A stretch of DNA of 64,000 nucleotides from Saccharothrix sp. ALI-22-I (GTDB lineage Bacteria; Actinomycetota; Actinomycetes; Mycobacteriales; Pseudonocardiaceae). A program made the translations under genes and the position numbers. The DNA is taken from contig NZ_MTQP01000036.1 in NCBI RefSeq assembly GCF_001984175.1, forward strand, positions 1 through 64,000. Reading direction: 5' to 3'. Shown in pieces: positions 6,875 to 15,387 of this stretch; within the stretch, counting starts at the first letter, position 1, and each line of letters begins with the position of its first letter. A model generated the notes under the pieces. It searched no databases and was not told the DNA's origin. It saw only the letters and a list, made by a program, of their open reading frames with translations.

Positions 6875-8599
6875 ATGAAGCTCGATTCAGCGACAACGGG
6901 GGAACATTCTCAATGGACGACGTCACACAGACCCGGCGAGGCGGCCTTGGGTAGACGATCGACGGCCGCGAAGGTCCGCAAGGCCGCGGCGCTGGAAGAC
7001 CTCGACCTGGACACCGTGCGCGTGGGCGTGTACCTGCGGCGCAGCACCGACGACGAGAACCAGCCCTTCACCATCGAGGCCCAGGACGTCCGCCAGGAAG
7101 CCTACGTCGCCTCACAGCCGGGCTGGAAGATCGTCAAGAAGTTCACCGACGACGCGTCCGGCAAGGACACCAACCGGCCCGGTCTGAAGAAGGCCATGCA
7201 CTGGGCCAAGTCCGGGCTGATCGACGTGCTGTTGGTGTACCGGGTCGACCGGTTCTCCCGGAACCTGCGCGACACGGTGACCCTGCTCGGCGAACTGGAG
7301 AAGGTGGGCGTGGCGTTCCGGTCGGCCACCGAGCCGTTCGACACCTCCACCCCGATGGGCCGGATGATGGTCCAACTCCTGGCGATGTTCGCCCAGTTCG
7401 AGCGGGACATGATCGTGGACCGCGTCACGGCGGGCATGGAACGCAAGGCCGAACGCGGACAGTGGAAGGGCGGCTACACACCACCCGGCTACAACAAGGA
7501 CAAGGAGACCGAACACCTCTACGTCAACGAGGAGGAAGCCGCGATCGTCCGGTTGATCTTCGACCTCTACACCAAGGACCGGCTCGGGTCGCAGTCCATC
7601 GCCCACGAGTTGAACGAACGCGGGTACCGCACGCGCAAGGGCGGGCTGTGGGCGTTCAAGCGCATCCTGACCATCCTGGAGAACCGCGTCTACCTCGGGG
7701 AGATCCACTTCCGGGGCGTCGTCGCCGTGAACGCGCATCCGGGGATCATCGACCCGGAGCAGTTCGAGGAAGCCCAGCGCATCATGGACGAGCGGGGCGA
7801 CAACCACTCCAACCGCGCCGCCAGCGGTTCGGACTACATCGCCACCGGCCGTCTGCCCTGCCCCAAGTGCGGAACGGCGATGCTGGGCACCAGGGCCACC
7901 GGCAAGACCAAGACCTACCGCTACTACACGTGCAACAAGCGGCTGAAGTACGGCACAGGCGTCTGCGACATGGACCGCATCAACGCAGACGCCCTCGACC
8001 AGGCGGTACTCGACGCCGTCGCCTCGTTCTACGGCAACCAGCACAGCCTCATCCGCGACGCGGTCGAGGCCGCCAAGAAGGTCTACGACTCCAGCCACGA
8101 GGCCGTGACCGCCGAACTCAAAGCCGTGCGCAGCCAGCTGACCCAGGTCACCGGGAAGATCGACCGATACCTCGACGCCTTCGAGGCCGACACCTTCGAC
8201 GCCGACGACGACAACGTCAAAGCCCGACTACTCAAGCACCGGACCCAACAACGCCAACTCCGCGAACGGGAAGCCGACCTCCTCGAAGAACTGGAGAACG
8301 AGCCCACCATGCCCGACGCGGCCACACTGGACGAGGTCAACCAGCACATCACCGAAATCCTCCGCGCGGGCACCCAGAACCAACGCAAGGCGATCGTGGA
8401 GAACTTCGTCGTCAAGATCAAGTTAACCGGACCGGGCCGGATCGTGCCCGTCTTCCGAGTGCCCAACCTCACCGAGGCCACACACACCAAAGAGGCGGAA
8501 ACCGACTTATCGGTTTCCGCCTCTGAAGGTGTTCGTGCACCTTGGTCTTTGGTGGAGCTGAGGGGACTCGAACCCCTGACCCTCACACTGCCAGTGTGA
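6875..8599 (+). CDS. Large serine recombinase (phage integrase)
   Basis: This 574-residue site-specific recombinase has an N-terminal resolvase domain (about 48-190) with nucleophile Ser57 in VYLRRSTDD and the conserved YRVDRFSRN segment. The recombinase domain (about 200-310) is followed by a zinc-binding domain with C329/C332/C353/C364, then a long coiled coil (about 400-485). It catalyses attP x attB integration. The last 35 or so codons read through a 15-bp terminator hairpin and into tRNA-Ala antisense, so the present C-terminus is probably host-derived after integration. The start is uncertain: ATG 6875 lacks a clear ribosome site. Confidence 0.93.
   Translation: MKLDSATTGEHSQWTTSHRPGEAALGRRSTAAKVRKAAALEDLDLDTVRVGVYLRRSTDDENQPFTIEAQDVRQEAYVASQPGWKIVKKFTDDASGKDTNRPGLKKAMHWAKSGLIDVLLVYRVDRFSRNLRDTVTLLGELEKVGVAFRSATEPFDTSTPMGRMMVQLLAMFAQFERDMIVDRVTAGMERKAERGQWKGGYTPPGYNKDKETEHLYVNEEEAAIVRLIFDLYTKDRLGSQSIAHELNERGYRTRKGGLWAFKRILTILENRVYLGEIHFRGVVAVNAHPGIIDPEQFEEAQRIMDERGDNHSNRAASGSDYIATGRLPCPKCGTAMLGTRATGKTKTYRYYTCNKRLKYGTGVCDMDRINADALDQAVLDAVASFYGNQHSLIRDAVEAAKKVYDSSHEAVTAELKAVRSQLTQVTGKIDRYLDAFEADTFDADDDNVKARLLKHRTQQRQLREREADLLEELENEPTMPDAATLDEVNQHITEILRAGTQNQRKAIVENFVVKIKLTGPGRIVPVFRVPNLTEATHTKEAETDLSVSASEGVRAPWSLVELRGLEPLTLTLPV
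8491..8524 (-). terminator. Terminator of tRNA-Ala (inside the integrase frame)
   Basis: A perfect 15-bp stem (8491-8505 with 8510-8524) with a 4-base loop is followed on the minus strand by TTT. It lies 25 bases downstream of the tRNA-Ala 3' end. The same bases are read as codons by the rightward integrase frame. Confidence 0.75.
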
Positions 8600-8625
8600 T
8601 GCGCTACCAGCTGCGCCACAGCCCC
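8550..8625 (-). tRNA. tRNA-Ala(GGC)
   Basis: A full cloverleaf can be read on the minus strand. There is a 7-bp acceptor stem (one G-U pair), a D-arm GCGC..GCGC, an anticodon stem TCACA/TGTGA with loop CTGGCAG (anticodon GGC), and a GGTTCGAGTCC T-arm. The 3' CCA appears to be encoded. It marks the host side of the prophage junction. Confidence 0.93.
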
Positions 8626-8754
8626 GTGTCTGCACGTTTCCCGGCGGTTGGGGCGCCGTTCTCGTGTGGCAATACCGTACAACATCGGGCCCGTGTGGAC
8701 GAAATCGGGGGGTGCCGCACGGCATCTGGGCTGCTTGGCGGGGGTGTGGGCCAG

Positions 8755-9519
8755 CTACTTGACCATGTTGGTCAGCCAGTCCTGGTCGTCCCACTCCACG
8801 ATCTGGCCGTCCTTCATCACGGTGGGTGTGCCGGCGAAGTTGCCGGTGCCCTTGACCGCGTCCAGCTCGGCCTGCGCGTCCTTCTCGTGCGCACCGCTGT
8901 CCACGCACTGCTTGAACGTCTCACCGGTGATCCCGAGGTCCGTTCCCAGCTTCACCAACTCCTCCTTGGTGTACCCGGGACCGCCCTCCTCGGGCTGCTT
9001 GGCGAACAGCGTCTCGTGGTACTCCCAGAACTTGTTCTCGTCCGCCGCGCACAGGGCCGCGTTCGCGGAGTCCCGCGAGTAGCCCTCGGGCGTCGAGTAC
9101 TTGATCAGGAACGGCAGGGCGTGGTACCTGACCTTGAGCGTGCCCGCCTCGATCTCCCGCTTGATCTGGTCGCCGTAGATCTTCTTGAAGTTGCCGCACG
9201 CCGGGCAGAGGAAGTCCTCGTAGAGGTCGATGGTGACCTTCGCGCTGTCCTTGCCCACCACGACCACACCGGCCTCGCGGACGATCGGCGCCGACACACC
9301 GGTGATGCCCTGCGGCACGGTCAGCGGTTCGTCCTCGCCGGACTTGGTCCAGATGACCCCGCCGATCACGACCAGCGCGAGCACCACGACGACCGCGATG
9401 CCGATGACGACCTTGGTCCGGTCGCCGGACGTCCCCCGTGCCGCGACCACCGCTTTGGCTGCCCGCTGCTCCTGCTTCTTCTTCCGAGCGTTGCGCTCCG
9501 CGCCACCCACGTCGCTCAA
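8755..9519 (-). CDS. Membrane-anchored DsbA-like thiol oxidoreductase
   Basis: This 254-residue protein has a basic cytoplasmic N-terminus, one membrane helix (about 36-57) and an extracytoplasmic thioredoxin-fold domain with active-site motif C105-P-A-C108. The later FAGTPTV segment carries the cis-proline. The domain matches the DsbA/thioredoxin_4 group that forms or isomerises disulfides in secreted proteins. The gene stands alone on the minus strand between tRNA-Ala and the MFS gene. The actual substrates cannot be read from the sequence. Confidence 0.9.
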   Translation of the reverse strand: MSDVGGAERNARKKKQEQRAAKAVVAARGTSGDRTKVVIGIAVVVVLALVVIGGVIWTKSGEDEPLTVPQGITGVSAPIVREAGVVVVGKDSAKVTIDLYEDFLCPACGNFKKIYGDQIKREIEAGTLKVRYHALPFLIKYSTPEGYSRDSANAALCAADENKFWEYHETLFAKQPEEGGPGYTKEELVKLGTDLGITGETFKQCVDSGAHEKDAQAELDAVKGTGNFAGTPTVMKDGQIVEWDDQDWLTNMVK

Positions 9520-9579
9520 TCCTTCCCGGTCAGCCTGGCCCGTCAGGCTACCGAGCGATGCTGAGTGGAAGCTGAGTGC

Positions 9580-10887
9580 TCACGCGTCAGGCTGACGCGG
9601 CCGTCCCGAGACGCGCTCGCCGAGGGGCACCTCGGGGCCCTCGTCCAGGCAACCGGACTCGCCGGCCACCTCGGACGCGACGTGCGTCTCCTCCGTCCGC
9701 GGCAGGGTTTCGGGCGCGAAGAGCCAGAACACCAGCGCCACCACGGACATCGCGCCCGTCAGGGTGAACGCGGCCTGGTACGAGAACTGGTCCACCAGCA
9801 CGCCCGCGAGCAGTGGCCCGATGATGGCGCCGCAGTCGGCGACCATCTGGAACGCGGCCAGCACCGGCCCGCCCTTGGCCTTGGCGCCGATCACGTCGGC
9901 CACGACGGCGTTCTGCGGCGGGTTGAGCAGGCCGGCCCCGATGCCCGCCACCAGCGACGCCGCCATGAGCATCCACACGCCGCCGCTGAAGCCGAGCCAG
10001 ACCGTGCCGATCGCGGACACCGCGAGACCGGCGATGGCCATGGGCTTGCGCCCGATGCTGTCGGACAGCTTCCCGGAGATCATCAGCACGGCGGCGTTGC
10101 CCGCCGCGAACACCGACAGCGAGATGCCCGCGATGGCGGGCGTGCTCTGCAGCGCCTCCACCACGAACAAGGGCACCAACGAGATCCGGATGCCGAACAC
10201 CGCCCACCCGTTGGCGAACCCGGAGGCCAACGCCGCCCGGTACGCCGACAGCCGCACGGCCGCGCGCACCGGCATCGACGCCTGGTCGGTCGAGTTGTCC
10301 AGCGCGGCGAGCGTGGACCGCCGCAGGAACCACCAGACGAAGAACGCCGCCACCACCAGCATCACCGCGTAGGTGACGAACGGCACTTGGATGGAGATCT
10401 CCACGAGTGCCGCGCCGACGATCGGGCCGCCGATGTTGCCGAGCAGGAACCCGGTCGCCCACAGCCCGGACGCCCGGCCGCGCATGGGCGCGGGTGTGAT
10501 CCGGATCAGCAGGCCGACCGCGGCCACGGTGAACATGGTGGAGCCGATGCCCGCGAACGACCGGAACACGATGAGCTGCCAGTACGCAGTGGCGAAGCCG
10601 CACGCGCCGGTGCCGAGCGCCACGATGAGGATGCCGACGAGGTAGACCCACGTCTCGCCGAACCGGTTCACCAGCCGCCCGCTCACCGGCGCGAACAGGA
10701 GCCTGACCAGGGCGAACGAGCTGACCACGGCGGACACGGCGAACGTGCCGACGTCGAAGCTCTTGGCGTACGCGGGCAGGACCGGCGCGACGAGGCCGAA
10801 GCCAAGGGCGATGATGAAACTCGCCACGACCAGGACCCACACCTCGCCGGGTAGCCGGGGCTTGGACTGCACGTCGGTCCCCAGCAC
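9580..10887 (-). CDS. MFS transporter (drug efflux type)
   Basis: I choose GTG 10887 because GGAAGGGG lies just upstream; this gives 435 residues with about 12 membrane helices. The first loop motif (GRLVNRFGE) and the cytoplasmic central loop (GKLSDSIGRKP) are typical of the DHA-type major facilitator superfamily, so proton-driven export of a small molecule is likely. It lies 62 bases downstream of a GNAT gene on the same strand. A TTGACT promoter with an 11-bp palindrome lies between them. The C-terminal tail of about 45 residues is charged and probably disordered. Confidence 0.88.
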   Translation of the reverse strand: MLGTDVQSKPRLPGEVWVLVVASFIIALGFGLVAPVLPAYAKSFDVGTFAVSAVVSSFALVRLLFAPVSGRLVNRFGETWVYLVGILIVALGTGACGFATAYWQLIVFRSFAGIGSTMFTVAAVGLLIRITPAPMRGRASGLWATGFLLGNIGGPIVGAALVEISIQVPFVTYAVMLVVAAFFVWWFLRRSTLAALDNSTDQASMPVRAAVRLSAYRAALASGFANGWAVFGIRISLVPLFVVEALQSTPAIAGISLSVFAAGNAAVLMISGKLSDSIGRKPMAIAGLAVSAIGTVWLGFSGGVWMLMAASLVAGIGAGLLNPPQNAVVADVIGAKAKGGPVLAAFQMVADCGAIIGPLLAGVLVDQFSYQAAFTLTGAMSVVALVFWLFAPETLPRTEETHVASEVAGESGCLDEGPEVPLGERVSGRPRQPDA

Positions 10888-10939
10888 TGTATGCCCCTTC
10901 CGATCTCTGTTAGCTATGCGAAGGATATGCGATACGGCA

Positions 10940-10950
10940 ACTAATTTAGT
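10940..10950 (-). promoter_or_regulatory. Palindrome over a TTGACT promoter of the MFS gene
   Basis: On the minus strand, TTGACT is followed after about 20 bases by TATCCT, a plausible promoter for the transporter. The perfect 11-bp palindrome ACTAAATTAGT begins inside the -35 box and overlaps the GNAT stop codon. It stands out as AT-rich in GC-rich surroundings, so a repressor site is likely. No regulator gene lies next to it. Confidence 0.4.
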
Positions 10951-11762
10951 CAATCGAGAAGCTCGTCAACTCTGCGCGCATAGGCCGTCACCGGATAGCC
11001 GACGTCGAACCCGCACGCCTCGACGAACCGCTCCCCGCCGCCGCCCTCGGCCACGTGCGAGGCCACCAGCAACGCACCTGCCTGCCGCAACGCCGTCACC
11101 ACGCCGCCGACCAACGCCCCACCGAGCCCCCGACGACGCCGCGCCGGCCGCACAACCACGTGCTCGACCAGCCCGACCCGCCGCTCACCGAACCCGGACG
11201 CGAACCCGCCGAGCCGGTCACCGTCGTCCACCACGACGAACACGCACCGCGGGTCGTCCAGCCGCTGCCCGAGGTGCCGCAGCAGCCGCGTGCCACCGAG
11301 GCCCAAGTCGTCGGCCAGCAGTTCGGCGATGCCTTCGAGGTCCGTGTCACGCGCCGGCCGTACGAGCGGCGACGGCTTCACCTCACCGCGGTGCACCACG
11401 GCCAACGACTCCTCCACCGCGTGCCACCCGGTGTCGTCGGCGATGCCCTCGATCTCGGCCACCGTCGTCGGCGACGCGTACAGCACCGCCTCCGCACGCC
11501 CCACGTCGGCGAACGTCTGCTCCAACCGCATCAACGTGCCCGCGACCTCGGCCGACGACCCGTACACCGCGCATGCGTGGTTGCCGCCGGGCAGCGGGTT
11601 GTCCCGGTTCACCACGACCCGGGCCACCCCGACCCGGCCGACCTTGCCGTACCGGACCGCGCCGGAGGCCAGCCGGACGGCCTCCACCAGCCCGGCCAGG
11701 TCACGGGCCCGGTACGGGTCGAGCAGTTCGGGGTCGTCTGGGTCGCGCAGCGGGTCAACCAC
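10950..11762 (-). CDS. GNAT-family N-acetyltransferase
   Basis: The start is taken at GTG 11762, giving 270 residues; longer readings are Arg-rich shadow. The C-terminal half (about 140-265) has the GNAT fold, with the acetyl-CoA loop around VVRPARRRRGLGGALV and the final VxxGFDVGYPVTAYAR strand. The N-terminal half (about 1-130) looks like a second, degenerate GNAT-like domain. Substrate is unknown. It precedes an MFS exporter on the same strand, so resistance by acetylation plus export is possible but not shown. Confidence 0.8.
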   Translation of the reverse strand: MVDPLRDPDDPELLDPYRARDLAGLVEAVRLASGAVRYGKVGRVGVARVVVNRDNPLPGGNHACAVYGSSAEVAGTLMRLEQTFADVGRAEAVLYASPTTVAEIEGIADDTGWHAVEESLAVVHRGEVKPSPLVRPARDTDLEGIAELLADDLGLGGTRLLRHLGQRLDDPRCVFVVVDDGDRLGGFASGFGERRVGLVEHVVVRPARRRRGLGGALVGGVVTALRQAGALLVASHVAEGGGGERFVEACGFDVGYPVTAYARRVDELLD

Positions 11763-12093
11763 GATGTCAGCCTTGCATGTTCCGGTCCTCCCTCTTCGTG
11801 GTGCCGCACAGCGCCTGCCACACCGCCTCCGACGACAGCGCGCCGAATGTGGCATAGGCCACCGGCGCGAGCACGGCAGCGGACGTCGGCCGCCGGGTGT
11901 GCTTCAGGAAGCTCCGCTGGGCGACCGACTGGGCGAGCCACGCCACATCCCGAGCTTGAACTCGCGCAACGCCGTGACCACCGGCACGACCCGTACGCGG
12001 TGCGCGCGAGCCCCGTCGCCCCGAGCGAGAGGACCGCACCGGCCAGCCCGTTTCCATACATCGATATGCCCGGCGGACCTGGGTCTGCTCTGT

Positions 12094-12482
12094 TCAAGCA
12101 GCCGTCGCCTTGCGGTGGCGGCGTCGACCCGGCGCCGGGTGGGCCGCGTCTTCCGTAGCGGTACCCGCTGCCCTCGTAGTGCGGGTCTGACATGGGTTTC
12201 CACCGGGCTCGTTTCGTGTCGCCCCGCGACTCGGGGAGGACATGCCCTCCGCGACCTCGTCCACCACATGGGTGAGGTCGCAGGCGGCGTCGAGGTCGCG
12301 ATCCGGCACCAGCGGGCACCGGTCGCAGCGGAAGGTCCGTTCGAATGGGCGCAGGTTGGTTTTCCCGGCGCCACAGGAGGAGCAGGGTTCGAGGACGGCT
12401 GCCGGCGGCCTTCGACGTGGACCACGATGATCCGCCGCCCGGCCGCGACGAGTGTGACTTCCAGTTGCTTGACATGGGCCAA
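12094..12482 (-). pseudogene. TnpB (IS200/IS605 OrfB) C-terminal relic, frameshifted
   Basis: On the minus strand, a segment reading IIVVHVEGRRQPSS is followed, one frame over, by CSSCGAGKT, RCDRCPLVPDRDLDAACDL and a tail ending about 12094. This is the zinc-ribbon end of TnpB transposase/RNA-guided nuclease proteins: two CxxC pairs and the DRDxxAA motif. One base is missing between the PSS and CSSC segments, and the N-terminal RuvC part is gone. It is therefore a dead fragment. The stretch 11763-12093 between it and the GNAT gene holds only short frames that I cannot assign. Confidence 0.7.
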
Positions 12483-12485
12483 TTG

Positions 12486-12501
12486 TCGAACGAACGTTCG
12501 A
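12486..12501. promoter_or_regulatory. SOS-box-like palindrome (LexA type)
   Basis: The sequence TCGAAC-GAAC-GTTCGA matches the actinobacterial LexA-binding consensus exactly, and the outer bases extend the dyad to 8-bp arms. It lies 85 bases before the hrpB start and directly beside the truncated end of the TnpB relic. DNA-damage control of hrpB would be unusual, so the function is uncertain. Confidence 0.5.
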
Positions 12502-12585
12502 CAGAGGGCAAGATCACGTTCGAGTGAAAGCGATCAGCGTCCGGCCGTTCACGACCCGGACCCCGGACAGGACACACTGACCCCC

Positions 12586-14907
12586 GTGGAGCTGCCGAAC
12601 CTGCCGATCCGACCGCTGCTCGGCGAGATCGCGGGCACGCTGGCCGCGCACGGCTCGGCGGTGCTCGTCGCGCCACCGGGCACGGGCAAGACGACATTGG
12701 TGCCGTTGGCGCTGGAAGGCCGCGTGGTGGTGGCCGAACCCCGCCGGCTCGCCGCCCGTGCCGCCGCCGCACGGATGGCCGGCCTGCTCGGCGAACCGGT
12801 CGGGCAGACCGTGGGCTATTCGGTGCGCGGCGACCGGAAGACGTCGAAGAACACCCGGATCGAAGTCGTCACCTCGGGCCTTCTGGTGCGGCGGCTGCAG
12901 CACGACCCGGAGCTGGCGGGCGTCGGCACGGTGCTGCTGGACGAGTGCCACGAACGGCACCTGGACGCCGACCTGCTGCTGGCGTTGCTGCTCGACGCAC
13001 GCGCCGGGCTGCGGCCGGACCTCCGGCTGCTGGCCACGTCCGCGACCGTCGCGGCCGACCGGTTGGCGCAGCTCCTCGGTGACGCGCCGGTGATCCGGGT
13101 GGAGGCGCGGACGTTCCCGGTCGACCTGGTGCACACCCCGCCGGCACGCAATGAGCGGATCGAGACCACCGTCGCCCGTGCCACCCGCCAGGCCTTGTCC
13201 GAAGTGGACGGTGACGTGCTGGCGTTCCTGCCGGGCGTGGCGGAGATCCGGCGGTGCGCGGCGCTGCTCGGGAACGACGTGGACGTGCTGCCGTTGCACG
13301 GTCGGCTGGCGACGACCGCGCAGGACGACGCCTTGCGGCCCGGCACCAGGCGACGGGTCGTGCTGGCCACCGCGATCGCCGAGTCGAGCCTGACCGTGCC
13401 GGGCGTGCGCGCGGTGGTGGACTCGGGTTTGTCGCGCGTACCCCGCGTCGACCACCGGCGCGGGTTGTCCGGGCTCGCCACGGTCCGGGTCAGCGCGGCA
13501 GTCGCCGACCAGCGCGCGGGCCGGGCCGGACGCGAGGCGCCGGGCCGGGTCTACCGGTGCTGGCCCGCGCACGAGCACAGCACGCTGCCGCGTTACCCCG
13601 AGCCGGAGATCCGCACCGCCGACCTGACCCGGTTGGCGTTGGAACTGGCCTGCTGGGGCGTGCCGGACGGCGAGGGTCTCGGCTGGTGGGACCCGCCGCC
13701 GACGGGCGCGTTGGACGCGGGCCGGTCGGTGCTGCGGGCGTTGGGCGCGTTGGACGACCGCGGTGCCACCGACCGGGGGCGCCGGATGGCAGACCTCGGC
13801 CTGCACCCCCGGCTGGCACGGGCGTTGCTGGACGGCGCGGCGGCCGTCGGTGCGCGTAAAGCCGCATCGGTGGTGGCGCTGCTGGACGACGATCGCGCCA
13901 ACCCCGGGGTCGAGTTGTCGACACGTGACGCCGACCCGCGCGAGGTGCGCCGACTGGCCGCGATGGTGCACGGCGACGGCGACGGCGACCCGGCGTTGGT
14001 AGTGGCCCTCGCGTACCCGGAACGGTTGGCGCGCAGGCGTTCCCCCGGTTCGCCGGTGTACCTGATGGCCGGCGGCACGGCGGTGGAGCTGCCACCCGGC
14101 AGCGGGTTGGCCGACGCCGAGTGGCTCGCGGTGGCGATCGCCGACCGGGAGCCGGGCCGCACGCACGGCCGGATCAGGTTGGCCGCGCGCGCGGACGAAG
14201 ACCTGGCCGTGACAGCCGCTTCTTCCCTGCTCACCGACGAGGACGACGTCCGGTGGGACGGTGACGTGGTGGCGAACCGGCTGCGCAAGCTGGGCGCGAT
14301 CACGTTGTCCAGCAAGCCGTTGCACGACCGCGAAGCGATCCGGCAGGCGTTGATGGACGGTCTGCGCACTGAGGGCATGGGTCTGTTGCGCTGGGACGCC
14401 GACGGCCTGCGCACACGTGAGCGAATGGCGTTCCTGCACCGCGTGATCGGCGATCCGTGGCCGGCAGTGGACGACGAGGCACTGCTCGCTGTGGTGGACG
14501 TCGGCGACGCACGGCGGAAGGCGGACCTGGCCCGCATCAGCGGTGAACACGTCGTGCGGCAGTTGCTGCCGTGGCCCGCCGCGGCCCGGTTCGACGAGCT
14601 GGCACCGGACCGCTTGGAGGTGCCTTCCGGTTCACGCATCCGGGTGGACTACTCGGCGGACGAACCAGCGCTGCCGGTGAAGGTGCAGGAAGTGTTCGGG
14701 TGGACCGACACGCCCCGTCTGGCCGACGGACGGGTGCCGGTGGTGCTGCACCTGCTGTCCCCCGCCGGCCGGCCGACCGCCGTGACCGGCGACCTGGCGT
14801 CGTTCTGGCGGACCGGATATCCGCAGGTCAGGTCGGAACTGCGGGGCCGCTACCCGAAGCACCGCTGGCCGGAGGACCCGATGACCGCGAGACCCGCGCG
14901 CCGGTAG
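12586..14907 (+). CDS. hrpB: ATP-dependent helicase HrpB
   Basis: This 773-residue DExH-box helicase starts at GTG 12586; the open frame runs further upstream but only through non-coding or relic sequence. Walker A is GTGKTT (residues 32-37), motif II is DECH (119-122) and motif III is ATSAT. Motif VI is QRAGRAGR, followed by the HA2 and HrpB C-terminal domains, which end in the HrpB-typical KHRWPEDP segment. RNA or DNA substrates for bacterial HrpB are poorly defined. Length and domain order match the family. The upstream 85 bases contain an SOS-like palindrome. Confidence 0.92.
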   Translation: MELPNLPIRPLLGEIAGTLAAHGSAVLVAPPGTGKTTLVPLALEGRVVVAEPRRLAARAAAARMAGLLGEPVGQTVGYSVRGDRKTSKNTRIEVVTSGLLVRRLQHDPELAGVGTVLLDECHERHLDADLLLALLLDARAGLRPDLRLLATSATVAADRLAQLLGDAPVIRVEARTFPVDLVHTPPARNERIETTVARATRQALSEVDGDVLAFLPGVAEIRRCAALLGNDVDVLPLHGRLATTAQDDALRPGTRRRVVLATAIAESSLTVPGVRAVVDSGLSRVPRVDHRRGLSGLATVRVSAAVADQRAGRAGREAPGRVYRCWPAHEHSTLPRYPEPEIRTADLTRLALELACWGVPDGEGLGWWDPPPTGALDAGRSVLRALGALDDRGATDRGRRMADLGLHPRLARALLDGAAAVGARKAASVVALLDDDRANPGVELSTRDADPREVRRLAAMVHGDGDGDPALVVALAYPERLARRRSPGSPVYLMAGGTAVELPPGSGLADAEWLAVAIADREPGRTHGRIRLAARADEDLAVTAASSLLTDEDDVRWDGDVVANRLRKLGAITLSSKPLHDREAIRQALMDGLRTEGMGLLRWDADGLRTRERMAFLHRVIGDPWPAVDDEALLAVVDVGDARRKADLARISGEHVVRQLLPWPAAARFDELAPDRLEVPSGSRIRVDYSADEPALPVKVQEVFGWTDTPRLADGRVPVVLHLLSPAGRPTAVTGDLASFWRTGYPQVRSELRGRYPKHRWPEDPMTARPARR

Positions 14908-14911
14908 CCAC

Positions 14912-14949
14912 TTGACGCCAGCCGTCAAGTACTTGACTATAGCTGTCAA
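14912..14949. promoter_or_regulatory. Tandem operator TTGAC-N7-GTCAA x2
   Basis: Two perfect palindromes, TTGAC-N7-GTCAA (14912-14928 and 14933-14949), lie 21 bp apart centre to centre, i.e. two helical turns on the same DNA face. The second one runs into the AAGGAGG ribosome site of the gene at 14962. This is the layout of an autorepressor operator. Confidence 0.6.
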
Positions 14950-14961
14950 GGAGGTGCGCAC

Positions 14962-15387
14962 GTGCTCGCAGAACAGATCGCCACGATCATCCGCACCCGG
15001 CTGCTCGACCCGTTGGAGATCCTTTTCGACGACGTCGGCGACCTACCGTCCCGTGCCGACGCCGTGGCCCGACAGATGGCCGCGACCATGCAGGGGGACG
15101 ACGACTCGGCGGCCGTGTACGCCATCGCGCGGCTCATCGGCGCGCTCTACCCCGGTGACGCGCCGTTCGACCCGCCCGCCGACTGGTGGCGCACGCCGCT
15201 CGGCCAGGTCGTGGCGCGCCGGATGGGACACCCGATGGCGCAGGCCGTGTCGTACTCGGTGGCCGGCGCGATGCTCGGCATCACCAAGCAGGGCGTCCAC
15301 GATTTGGTGCGACGCGGGAAGTTGGAACGCAACGCGGACGGCGGCGGCGTGACCGTCGCCTCGGTAAGAGAGAGGTTGACGACATGA
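14962..15387 (+). CDS. Small HTH-containing protein, probable autoregulator
   Basis: This 141-residue protein starts at a GTG preceded by a near-perfect AAGGAGGTG ribosome site. The C-terminal 50 residues (SVAGAMLGITKQGVHDLVRRGKL) form a helix-turn-helix of the HTH_17/excisionase-like type. The N-terminal 90 residues are helical and not recognised. The tandem palindrome directly upstream and the four-base overlap with the hydrolase gene (ATGA) suggest an autoregulated two-gene operon. The inducing signal is unknown. Confidence 0.65.
   Translation: MLAEQIATIIRTRLLDPLEILFDDVGDLPSRADAVARQMAATMQGDDDSAAVYAIARLIGALYPGDAPFDPPADWWRTPLGQVVARRMGHPMAQAVSYSVAGAMLGITKQGVHDLVRRGKLERNADGGGVTVASVRERLTT

Larger units (their letters stand above)
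1..8549. mobile_element. Right end of an integrated prophage (partial)
   Basis: The segment runs from phage tail genes through a lysis module and a cargo gene to a large serine integrase, and stops at a tRNA-Ala gene beyond which genes look chromosomal. The left end, head genes and other att site lie outside the window. The right boundary is inferred from the position of the integrase and tRNA; no duplicated att core can be checked here. Nearly all genes run rightward except one membrane gene at 2718-3323. Confidence 0.8.

Noticed and set aside
11290-12585. Upstream extension that would make the helicase 1205 residues
   Set aside because: The extension is antisense to the GNAT gene and the TnpB relic and is Arg/Pro/Ser-rich; HrpB proteins begin near the GTG at 12586.
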